IMG/VR virus record: IMGVR_UViG_3300031758_000240
Coordinates: 1-36,272 of that record
DNA length: 36,272 nt
DNA from: a virus
Strand: one strand, 5' to 3'
Part shown: positions 25,221-32,405 of the stretch, in pieces
How the letters are laid out: every line of letters starts with the position of its first letter
How positions within the stretch are numbered: position 1 is the stretch's first letter
Made by a program: the position numbers and the translations under genes
The notes under the pieces: generated by a model
What the model saw: the letters and a program-made list of their open reading frames with translations, nothing else
The model's database searches: none
Told to the model about the DNA's origin: nothing

Positions 25221-26276
25221 GTGGCCTACTCAGGCACCACAAACCAGACCAAGATAAACGTTGGGCAACTAATCGAGTACGCCTTCCGCGAGAGCGGAAA
25301 GTCGTCCGAGGAGCAGACCGCGCAGTACATCGTCGCAGGCAAGCAGGCGCTGTTTTACATCCTGCAGAACCTCTCCAACCGCGGCGTAAACCTGTGGATG
25401 CTCGAAAATAAGCTGATAGGCACCGTCAAAGACCAGACCGTCATAACCTTGCCCGAGGGTACCGTCGACGTTCGAGAGGCTAACTGGCGCTACATCGTGA
25501 CGCCAACCATCTCGGCCGCGTTGCCGGCCAGCAACCCAGACTCCGCAAACCTGTTCGACCAGGACCTCTCAACCTTTGCCACGTCCGACCCACTAGACAA
25601 CTGGTTTGGGGCGGGGTTTACGGGCGGCGAGAGGATCTACCAGGTAGGATTTAACTCCTACGGCGTTCAAACGTTTAACTTTGTATTTGAGACAAGCTCA
25701 GACGGGATTACCTGGACGGTGCGTAAGACACTGCCGGCCATTACGCTTCAGGACCGTGAGTGGTACTACTTCACCTTTGACCCGACCCCCGAGTACAACT
25801 TCTTCCGCGTGCGCGAGACCGTGGCCGGCACGTTTTCACTTAGGCAGCTGTCCTTCTCATACACGCAGCAAGACATACCTTTATCAAGGCTAAACCGAGA
25901 CGATTACTGGAACCTACCAAACAAACAGTTTGAGAGCCAGAGATCGCTGCAGTATTGGTTTGACCGTCAGATTACGCCGCAGATGTATCTGTGGCCCATA
26001 CCAGACAACGACTTCCAGCTATTTCAGCTCATCATTGAGAAACAGCTACAGGACGTCGGCAGCTTGTCTAATGAGCTGTACGTCCCTAACCGGTGGATAG
26101 CCGCAATTCAAAAAATGCTATCGCACCAGCTATCGCTGCAGATCCCCGGCGTTGACCAAAACAGGATCGTCTACCTGGAGGACCAGGCCAACAAGTGGCT
26201 GGCGCAGGCAGAAAACGAAGAGCGAGACAAGTCGCCCATCTACTACGCACCCAACATCAGCTACTACACGAGATAA
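25221..26276 (+). CDS. Head-completion/neck protein with discoidin-like insert
   Basis: 351 residues from a GTG with GGGAG upstream. Residues 1-91 (INVGQLIEYAFRESGKSSEE ... ALFYILQNLSNRGVNLW) and 218-351 (IPLSRLNRDDYWNLPNKQFE ... YVPNRWIAAIQKMLSHQLS) look like two halves of a P22 gp4/neck-adaptor-type protein. Between them, about 92-212, lies a domain with the marks of an F5/8 type C (discoidin) fold: NLFDQDLSTFAT, RIYQVGFNS, FETSSDGITWTVRKT and FFRVRE. Such domains bind carbohydrates. The insertion would project a sugar-binding lobe from the neck. The neck role rests on position and pattern; the insert is by motif spacing. Confidence 0.7.
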   Translation: MAYSGTTNQTKINVGQLIEYAFRESGKSSEEQTAQYIVAGKQALFYILQNLSNRGVNLWMLENKLIGTVKDQTVITLPEGTVDVREANWRYIVTPTISAALPASNPDSANLFDQDLSTFATSDPLDNWFGAGFTGGERIYQVGFNSYGVQTFNFVFETSSDGITWTVRKTLPAITLQDREWYYFTFDPTPEYNFFRVRETVAGTFSLRQLSFSYTQQDIPLSRLNRDDYWNLPNKQFESQRSLQYWFDRQITPQMYLWPIPDNDFQLFQLIIEKQLQDVGSLSNELYVPNRWIAAIQKMLSHQLSLQIPGVDQNRIVYLEDQANKWLAQAENEERDKSPIYYAPNISYYTR

Positions 26277-26279
26277 CAG

Positions 26280-26897
26280 ATGCCAGCATACGTAATGACC
26301 TATGATTCGCTGGTCGAGGACGTGATACGCTACTCAGAGCGTGACGATACCTCATTCGTGCAGCAGATCCCTCGCCTTATTGCAATGGCGGAGCAGGAGA
26401 TCGCGGCACAGATTAAGACGCTGTGGGAGCTGAACGTGGTCACGACCACGCTGGTGCCAGCGACTGGCACCCTATTGAAACCCACGCGTTGGCGAAAGAC
26501 TGTCTCGATGAAAATTAACGGGGAGCCGGTACTGCACAGATCGCAGGACTACGTTGCCCAGGTTCAGGTAGAATTTTCACAAGGAGAACCAAAGTATTAT
26601 GCAGATTATGACTACAATAACTGGGCTCTTGGCCCAATTCCGGACAGCGGCTACACGGTTGAAATCATTTACTACAGCCTTGTACAACCGCTTGATTCAA
26701 CAAATCAGCAAAACCTTATCACGCAAGTAGCGCCGCAGGCGTTGCTGTTTGGGACCTTGTTGCAGGCCCAGGGTTACCTAAAGTCTCCAGACAAGCTCCA
26801 GCTGTGGAAGGGGATGTACGACAATGCAATGCAGGCCCTGAAGGCAGAAAACGCCAGCCGAAACATTGACCGCAACACCAACGTGATGGAGCCGTAA
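26280..26897 (+). CDS. Portal-tail adaptor protein (SU10-type)
   Basis: 205 residues. Alpha-helical start (YDSLVEDVIRYSERDDTSFV; QIPRLIAMAEQEIAAQIK) followed by a short beta region (VVTTTLVPATGTLLKPTRWR; KTVSMKINGEPV) and a C-terminal helical bundle (PQALLFGTLLQAQGYLKSPD; LQLWKGMYDNAMQALKAENA). This is the layout of the adaptor ring that binds the portal in SU10- and T7-type phages. It starts three bases after the neck gene and precedes the other tail genes, which fits. Family assignment is by overall pattern. Confidence 0.65.
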   Translation: MPAYVMTYDSLVEDVIRYSERDDTSFVQQIPRLIAMAEQEIAAQIKTLWELNVVTTTLVPATGTLLKPTRWRKTVSMKINGEPVLHRSQDYVAQVQVEFSQGEPKYYADYDYNNWALGPIPDSGYTVEIIYYSLVQPLDSTNQQNLITQVAPQALLFGTLLQAQGYLKSPDKLQLWKGMYDNAMQALKAENASRNIDRNTNVMEP

Positions 26898-28169
26898 ATG
26901 CCGACGTATGTATCGCCATTTACTGGGGACGTTGTACAGCCTACCGACGTAAGCTACCAGTCCCTTACGTTTTCTACCAACCAAGAGCTGTCCTGGCCGG
27001 ACAGCACAATACCTGGTGGCAGTACCGTGGTTGCGGCGAGGATCATAGACTGCATCGCAAACGCGCCAGGTCTATCAATTCGCCTGCCGCCGGCCAATCA
27101 GATATCTGTCGGAACCGATATTCTTTTTCGTAACCGAGGACTGGAAGACTTTGTAGTTGAGGACTACACCGGAAGCAACGACGTAACCATAGCCGCTGGA
27201 ACCGCGCGGTACTTCTACCTGGTAGACAACAGCACCGCCGCCGGGGTGTATCGCAACTTTACCTACGGCGCCGGCACCTCAATAGCAGACGCTGCGTCTT
27301 TGGTCGGCAGTGGCCTTACGACCATGGCAGGGAAGTTGGAAACCTCAACGGACGTGGTGGAGGTTTCCGTCGCGCCATCTCTTGATGAAACCAGTCGGGC
27401 CCTGGCCTACGTATGGACCAGCGGGGCCGGTACGTTTAACCTCCCGGACCCCGCAACGATTGAGCCGGGTTGGTTTATCATGGTGAGAAACGGAGGAACC
27501 GGCGCGCTTACGATTACGCCGTTTACCGGATCTCTGATCGACAACACCAGCACCTCAACGTTTTACCCGTCAGACTCGGCAATCATTGTCTACGACTCCG
27601 ACACGGATAACTTTTTTACGGTGGGCTTGTCCCGTCAGACAACCGTGGTCTACACATCGGCCACCTACGACGTAGACTCAATCGTAGGCAACACCATGAG
27701 CCTGGTAAGTTTTGCCCCCACAATTCAGACCTACGTGGCGTTTACTGGGGCCAGGACTCAGACACTTACGGTGACGCTGCCCGCAATCACTCAGCTGTAC
27801 GTTATATCGAACACCACAAACCAGCCGGGGTACAGCGTTGAGTTTCAGGTCTCTGGTAGCATACAGCCCCCAATTCAGTTTGGCGATGGCGTTACCGCCA
27901 TTTTGTTAAGCGACGGGACAAACCTGACCACCATCGCAACGACTACCGTGACCGGTTTATTCCTGGCAAATGACGGCACCGCGCTGGCGCCAACGTTTAG
28001 CTTTATCAGCGATACAAACACCGGCTTGTACCGGTCGTCGTCTGACGTTCTAAACGTGACCGCCGGCGGCCAAGATATATTTGAGTTTAATGCGTCAAAC
28101 TTAAGCAGCCTGCAGGTGTCTACGCCGGCAGAGTTTAACGCTGGCATTATTTCTGGTGGCACGTTCTAA
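26898..28169 (+). CDS. Beta-rich tail protein
   Basis: 423 residues, almost entirely beta and rich in Thr, Ser and Val. Several repeated short modules are seen: PSLDETSRALAYVWTSGAGT then FNLPDPATIEPGWFIMVRNG reads like a fibre shaft unit; SFISDTNTGLYRSSSDVLNV is a motif common near the ends of phage tail fibres. No enzyme motif. It lies between the adaptor and the gp10-like gene and its stop overlaps the latter's start (TAATG). It could be a short tail fibre, a nozzle-associated or a needle protein; the sequence does not decide. Confidence 0.7.
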   Translation: MPTYVSPFTGDVVQPTDVSYQSLTFSTNQELSWPDSTIPGGSTVVAARIIDCIANAPGLSIRLPPANQISVGTDILFRNRGLEDFVVEDYTGSNDVTIAAGTARYFYLVDNSTAAGVYRNFTYGAGTSIADAASLVGSGLTTMAGKLETSTDVVEVSVAPSLDETSRALAYVWTSGAGTFNLPDPATIEPGWFIMVRNGGTGALTITPFTGSLIDNTSTSTFYPSDSAIIVYDSDTDNFFTVGLSRQTTVVYTSATYDVDSIVGNTMSLVSFAPTIQTYVAFTGARTQTLTVTLPAITQLYVISNTTNQPGYSVEFQVSGSIQPPIQFGDGVTAILLSDGTNLTTIATTTVTGLFLANDGTALAPTFSFISDTNTGLYRSSSDVLNVTAGGQDIFEFNASNLSSLQVSTPAEFNAGIISGGTF

Positions 28170-30259
28170 TGGCGCAGCAGTTAGACCAAAACCTTGGAAT
28201 GATCTACACCCTCGGCGTGCAGCCGGGGATAAAACGCGACGGTACAAGCTTTGAGTCAAGAGAGTTTACCGACGGCGTGTGGGCAAGGTTCCAGCGAGGA
28301 ACACCCCGTAAGACCGGCGGGTACCGTCAGATGTTTAGGGATTCCAACGGTATCGCGAGGGGCATGATTGTAAACGCGTACAACGGCCTTAACTATTTGT
28401 TTGCCGGCAACGCCACAACGATCGACGCGTTTACGACCGGCACCACGCTCGGTGCCGGTAACGGTCCTTTCCCCTGTGTCATGAACGTCGGGTATGCTGA
28501 GGAGCCAGTTATTGCCACCGGCGTTAATGACTTTGACGTAACCGGAGACCAGACCGCAAAGTATCCGATTGGCACAAAGGTAGTCTTTGACCAGACGCCT
28601 GGGGCCCAGATCTACACCGTAACCGGATCGGTATTTGTCGTTAATACAACCGTAACCGTAACGCCGGCCATGCCCGGCACGCCGCCAACCAGCGTATGGC
28701 TGGCCGATACGTACTACCAGCCAGATGTTGATAACCTGTGGCAGTTTGACATTCAGTACAACCCGCAGGGTGGGGCCCTTGAGGTAATTGCCCACCCAGG
28801 TCAAAACTTACTTAACATCGACAGCGGCTTTCAGACGCAGGTATACGCTGGCGATATTTTACCTGGCCCTGGCAACGTCTGGAATTTCTACGGGCTCTCA
28901 GACTCAGAGGGCGGCAACCCCACCTTTGCGCCAATAACGACCGATGGCGGGGTGTGCGTCCTGTACCCCTTTATTTTTATCTACGGATCTAATGGGTTTA
29001 TCGCAAACAACCACGTAGATGCCGTATACACAGACCAAAACTTTAACGACTGGAACGGGCCACTTGCCAACCGGGTTAACATGACGGCCGGTAAGATCGT
29101 AAAGGGCATGCCGGTGCGTGGCGGCACCAACTCCCCGTCCGGTCTGTTCTGGGCTACCGATAGCCTTATCCGGGTGTCTTTTACAGGCAACCCGGCGCAG
29201 TACTGGAAGTATGACATTGTTTCTAGCCAGACCTCCATCATGTCATCGAATTGCGTCGTTGAAAGTGACGGAATTTTTTACTGGATGGGCGTTGACCGTT
29301 TCTACCTATACAACGGCTCGGTTCAGGTTCTCCCCAACGATAAAAACATAAACTGGGTGTACGACAACCTAAACTTTCAACAACGCCAGAAGGTGTGGGC
29401 CACTAAGGTGCCCAGATATAACGAGATCTGGTTTTTTTATCCGCGGGGCTCCGCAACCGAGTGCACCGACGCCATCATCTACAACGTCAAGGACAAGATC
29501 TGGTACGACGCGGGCCAGGCCCTTGGCGCTCGAAGATCGTGCGGGTACACGACGGAGGTCTTCCCCAGCCCGATATGGTTTGGGTGGGAGTACGTCGCGA
29601 GCTTCTCCAACCCGTACCAGGTGGCGGCAACCCCTGGCGCATCTCCGCCGCCCGGCCCCAACGAGCTGTACCTGGAGGGAGACGTGACGCCAGGGCTCCC
29701 GCCAAGTCAAAACTTTCAATTTTCTACCGTCGTTGGCGCTGATTTTTATACCGTGGTGAGCGTGTTGTATGACCCCGTGTCAAACACGACGTTCCTGGTG
29801 GCTAATGAAAATTTTTCAACTTACCCGGCAATTGGCGATAACGTATACCCCACCAACAACGGGTACACCATGTGGCAGCACGAGTACGGGGTCGATGAAA
29901 TCAGCGACAACGGGACCCTGGCCATACAGTCCAGCATCACGACGTGTGACATCAGCTGGGTGGGCGGCGACCCGTCCCAGGACTCTGGTAAGGGCGTAAA
30001 CCGCCGCATTCACCTGCGACGGGTCGAGCCAGACTTTGTACAGTCCGGCAACATGACGCTGCAGGTAATTGGCAGGAAGTTTGCTAGGGGCAACGAAGAG
30101 GAGTCCCCGGTCTTTACGTTCGGGCCAAACGATGGCAAGGTAGACCTGCGGATTGAGAACCGGGAGAGCCGTATTAAGTTTGAGAGCAACGTCGCCGGTG
30201 GAGACTACCAGATGGGCCGCGTGCTGGTCACGGCAGAGTACGGGGACGAGCGGCCATGA
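28169..30259 (+). CDS. Packaged-DNA stabilisation / tail hub protein (P22 gp10-like)
   Basis: 696 residues. The start (QPGIKRDGTSFESREFTDGV, then WARFQRGTPRKTGGYRQMF) is a hallmark of P22 gp10-like proteins in many podoviruses. The rest is beta-propeller-like, with blades such as VVESDGIFYWMGVDRFYLYN and KVPRYNEIWFFYPRGS, as expected for the tail hub or nozzle ring under the adaptor. It should close the portal channel after packaging and carry fibres or a needle. At 696 residues it is longer than P22 gp10 (about 470), with extra insertions. No P22 gp26-like needle was recognised nearby. Confidence 0.75.
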   Translation: MAQQLDQNLGMIYTLGVQPGIKRDGTSFESREFTDGVWARFQRGTPRKTGGYRQMFRDSNGIARGMIVNAYNGLNYLFAGNATTIDAFTTGTTLGAGNGPFPCVMNVGYAEEPVIATGVNDFDVTGDQTAKYPIGTKVVFDQTPGAQIYTVTGSVFVVNTTVTVTPAMPGTPPTSVWLADTYYQPDVDNLWQFDIQYNPQGGALEVIAHPGQNLLNIDSGFQTQVYAGDILPGPGNVWNFYGLSDSEGGNPTFAPITTDGGVCVLYPFIFIYGSNGFIANNHVDAVYTDQNFNDWNGPLANRVNMTAGKIVKGMPVRGGTNSPSGLFWATDSLIRVSFTGNPAQYWKYDIVSSQTSIMSSNCVVESDGIFYWMGVDRFYLYNGSVQVLPNDKNINWVYDNLNFQQRQKVWATKVPRYNEIWFFYPRGSATECTDAIIYNVKDKIWYDAGQALGARRSCGYTTEVFPSPIWFGWEYVASFSNPYQVAATPGASPPPGPNELYLEGDVTPGLPPSQNFQFSTVVGADFYTVVSVLYDPVSNTTFLVANENFSTYPAIGDNVYPTNNGYTMWQHEYGVDEISDNGTLAIQSSITTCDISWVGGDPSQDSGKGVNRRIHLRRVEPDFVQSGNMTLQVIGRKFARGNEEESPVFTFGPNDGKVDLRIENRESRIKFESNVAGGDYQMGRVLVTAEYGDERP

Positions 30260-30513
30260 GCGCGCCCATCAACCAAAGCATTCCCTTTATCGCGACCGAC
30301 AGCACGTGGGAGAGCTGGAACGGGAGCATGCTGCACTACTTTGGGCAGGAGCCCCTGCCGCGCGTTGATGAGGAGAACTGGCCGGACTTTGCGTTTCAAA
30401 TGGCCGGGCTCCCGACGTTTATGTCGTACGGCATACCCAGCCCGGACAACTTCGATAAATGGCAGGACTGGGTCTCGATGGTCGTATCTTTGGTTAACGG
30501 GCCGACCGAGTAG
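30256..30513 (+). CDS. Small conserved-looking tail-block protein
   Basis: 85 residues, Trp/Pro-rich (DSTWESWNGSMLHYFGQEPL; DKWQDWVSMVVSL). The start overlaps the gp10-like stop (ATGA). It has no membrane segment and no recognised domain. I recall similar short proteins in the tail modules of uncultured podoviruses, so it may be a minor tail component, but the function is unknown. It is the last gene of the neck and tail block; a promoter-like motif and inverted repeat follow. Confidence 0.7.
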   Translation: MSAPINQSIPFIATDSTWESWNGSMLHYFGQEPLPRVDEENWPDFAFQMAGLPTFMSYGIPSPDNFDKWQDWVSMVVSLVNGPTE

Positions 30514-30521
30514 GGGGTATA

Positions 30522-30560
30522 ATCTTCTCCGTTTCTGCATTAGTAGATATAGGAGAAGAT
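30522..30560 (+). repeat. Inverted repeat that can hide the ACP ribosome binding site
   Basis: ATCTTCTCC (30522-30530) is exactly complementary to GGAGAAGAT (30552-30560), with a 21-base loop holding promoter-like copy 4. The right arm contains the GGAG ribosome binding site of the ACP gene. A transcript started at the motif (predicted near 30552) would lack the left arm and so could not form the hairpin. Confidence 0.7.
30533..30557 (+). promoter_or_regulatory. Recurrent late-promoter-like motif, copy 4
   Basis: TGCATTAGTAGATATAGG begins at 30536 and is followed by AGAAG. It differs from the consensus by one base in the core. It lies 27 bases before the ACP start, so the predicted leader is only about 11 bases. 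A perfect TATAAT (30518-30523) just upstream lacks a convincing -35 box. Confidence 0.65.
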
Positions 30561-30562
30561 GA

Positions 30563-30847
30563 ATGAATTTTCTGGATCTGTTTAACCGGCTGGCAAGGCT
30601 GGCCAAGCCGGCGGCGGCGAGTGAGCTGGTCGAGATAACCGACCCACAGGGGCCCCTGAAGGACACGGGAATTGACAGCCTGGACATGCTGATGATCACG
30701 GTCTACCTGTGCGAGATCTTTGGCATACCGGAAGAGGTCGGCAAAAACCTAAAGCCGGCCAGTGTGGCAGAGGTAGAGGCCTTCGTGCAACAGCACAAGA
30801 CGAGGGACTTTGGTTCGGTAGAAGAGGCACTGGCGGCGATAACGTGA
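30563..30847 (+). CDS. Acyl carrier protein
   Basis: 94 residues. Small acidic helical protein with the ACP signature DTGIDSLDMLM, in which Ser39 of DSL would carry 4'-phosphopantetheine. Helix II (SLDMLMITVYLCEIFGI), the loop PEEVGKNLKPASV and helix III (AEVEAFVQQHK) follow in the right order. It is about 15 residues longer than Escherichia coli AcpP, at the C-terminus. The arm would be added by a host phosphopantetheinyl transferase, since none is seen here. Its stop overlaps the start of a ketosynthase gene by four bases, so the two are made together. The GGAG ribosome binding site is well placed but can be sequestered by an upstream repeat. Confidence 0.85.
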   Translation: MNFLDLFNRLARLAKPAAASELVEITDPQGPLKDTGIDSLDMLMITVYLCEIFGIPEEVGKNLKPASVAEVEAFVQQHKTRDFGSVEEALAAIT

Positions 30848-31938
30848 TTTGGCTGACCGACTACCGGACGGCCTGCACGGACCAGACGCAGGCGCTAGAG
30901 GACCTGCCGTACCCGCAGCGGGTGCACATGTTCCCCGAGACCTACCGCAGGTCGGAGACGGGCCTGGTCTACCCGCCGCACAAGCTGGCGGATAAGGTGT
31001 TGGACCCGCAGCTGGTGGCAGACGTAAGGTCACGGCCTGGCAAGACGGGGTTCATACTGGCATCGGGCAACAGCCACTTCGCCGGGATGAACGGCAAGGA
31101 AAAGAAGACGCAGCTCTGGTACGACTACAAGATGCTGCCGATGACCCTGACCCAGGTATACGCCGGCCGCATAGCGCAGCAGATGGGGGCACAGGACCTG
31201 GTAACGACGGACGCGTCTGCGTGCGCCTCGTCGTTAAAGGTGATGATGGACGTGTACATCATGATCAACTTCTACGGTTTTAAGCGCGTGGTTGTTTTAA
31301 GTTTAGAGGACGCGGTATCAAACAACGTCCTGCAGTTCTTTGGTGAGTCGGGTGCATGCCTGACGCTAAAGCAAGAAGAAGAGAGCAAAGTTATTCCATC
31401 CGCGTTTGACAGTAATAACTTTGGTTTCTACGTGGCGCAGGGCGCGGTGCTTGCCGTGTTTGAAAGCGCAGACTCCGGCCACGCTAGATTGGTAAGCGCA
31501 TACAGCGCGTCTGAGAGCAGCACCAACGCCATAGGGCAGCGAGACGATGGCGAGGGTTTTGTGAAGGCCATGCACGGCGCCATGAAGTACGGCAACGTGT
31601 CGCCGGGCAACATATCCGTGGTCAAAACCCACGGCACCGGCACCAGGTCCAACAACCTGGCAGAGGCCAGGGCGATCAAGAGCGTGCTGAACGATTTTGT
31701 AGCAACCTCATTAAAGCCAACAATTGGCCACACGATGGGGGCCTCGGGTTTGTTAGAAACCTGTGTACTGCTTGACAGACTAAAACAAACCGGCAAGGTG
31801 CCGGCAATTAAAAATAGGACCGAGCACGACCCAGTCTTCCTAAGTGAGGACACCCGGCCAAGGAGCGGAATGATCATGAGCTTAGCGGCGGGGATGGGCA
31901 ACATATACAGTGCCGCAATTTTTGACCCGAGGGTTTAA
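30844..31938 (+). CDS. Beta-ketoacyl-ACP synthase (FabF/KAS-like)
   Basis: 364 residues from the GTG at 30844, inside the ACP stop (GTGA); upstream in-frame codons lie inside the ACP gene. Thiolase-fold condensing enzyme that joins an acyl chain to malonyl-ACP. All three catalytic residues are in canonical context: Cys127 in TTDASACASS, His263 in KTHGTGTRSNNLAEA and His296 in KPTIGHTMGASG. The last segment (SLAAGMGNIYSAAIF) stands where FabF has its GFGGTN loop but is altered, so chain specificity may differ. It is about 45 residues shorter than FabF (about 410), mainly at the N-terminus. The pairing with an ACP gene argues for an active enzyme. A catalytically changed or virion-linked role is also possible. 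Confidence 0.85.
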   Translation: MIWLTDYRTACTDQTQALEDLPYPQRVHMFPETYRRSETGLVYPPHKLADKVLDPQLVADVRSRPGKTGFILASGNSHFAGMNGKEKKTQLWYDYKMLPMTLTQVYAGRIAQQMGAQDLVTTDASACASSLKVMMDVYIMINFYGFKRVVVLSLEDAVSNNVLQFFGESGACLTLKQEEESKVIPSAFDSNNFGFYVAQGAVLAVFESADSGHARLVSAYSASESSTNAIGQRDDGEGFVKAMHGAMKYGNVSPGNISVVKTHGTGTRSNNLAEARAIKSVLNDFVATSLKPTIGHTMGASGLLETCVLLDRLKQTGKVPAIKNRTEHDPVFLSEDTRPRSGMIMSLAAGMGNIYSAAIFDPRV

Positions 31939-32405
31939 TGGTTGACTCAAAAATGGAGCAGCTGAGCAACGAGGAGATTGTAGAGATCGCCGCTCAGAAC
32001 ACCGGCTCACAGTACTCACCGGAGCAGGTACGCGCCGCCATCATGGCAGAGGTGCGCACCCCCGACACGCTTGCCCTCCAACAGGGCAACACGCTGTTTG
32101 TCGTCCACCGGTCCAAGAAGGACCCGTCCGTGGCCGTGTTTCGCGCGCTAAACGCAGACACCGCACCAAACTACCTAGAGAACAGCTTCGTCTTTACCGA
32201 GACCATGCGGTCCATGGGGTTTCGTGCCATGGTGTCGACATTCTACGACTCCTCCATCCTGAACATATTCAAGTACATCTCACGCAACCCGCCATTCCCC
32301 GGCATGGGCTACCAGGTCAAGAGGACGCAGGACGGTGGGTTCTTTGTCACCGTAAACCTAGGCTCCGACCAGAACGGGCTGAGCGCCGTTAAGGGAAGTG
32401 CATAA
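31938..32405 (+). CDS. Unknown protein coupled to the ketosynthase
   Basis: 155 residues. The start overlaps the ketosynthase stop (TAATG) and its own stop overlaps the next start. N-terminal helices (LSNEEIVEIAAQNTGSQYSP, then EQVRAAIMAEV) are followed by an alpha/beta domain (NTLFVVHRSKKDPSVAVFRA; FVFTETMRSMGFRAMVSTFY; SILNIFKYISRNPPFPGMGY). The last part slightly resembles an acyltransferase fold, but no GNAT motif is seen. Similar proteins occur in uncultured phages among virion genes. It could be an assembly chaperone, a minor internal protein or a partner of the ACP pair. Confidence 0.75.
   Translation: MVDSKMEQLSNEEIVEIAAQNTGSQYSPEQVRAAIMAEVRTPDTLALQQGNTLFVVHRSKKDPSVAVFRALNADTAPNYLENSFVFTETMRSMGFRAMVSTFYDSSILNIFKYISRNPPFPGMGYQVKRTQDGGFFVTVNLGSDQNGLSAVKGSA

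Noticed and set aside
30518-30523. TATAAT as a sigma70 promoter for the ACP gene
   Set aside because: No acceptable -35 hexamer is present 16-18 bases upstream. It may contribute, but the shared motif is better supported.
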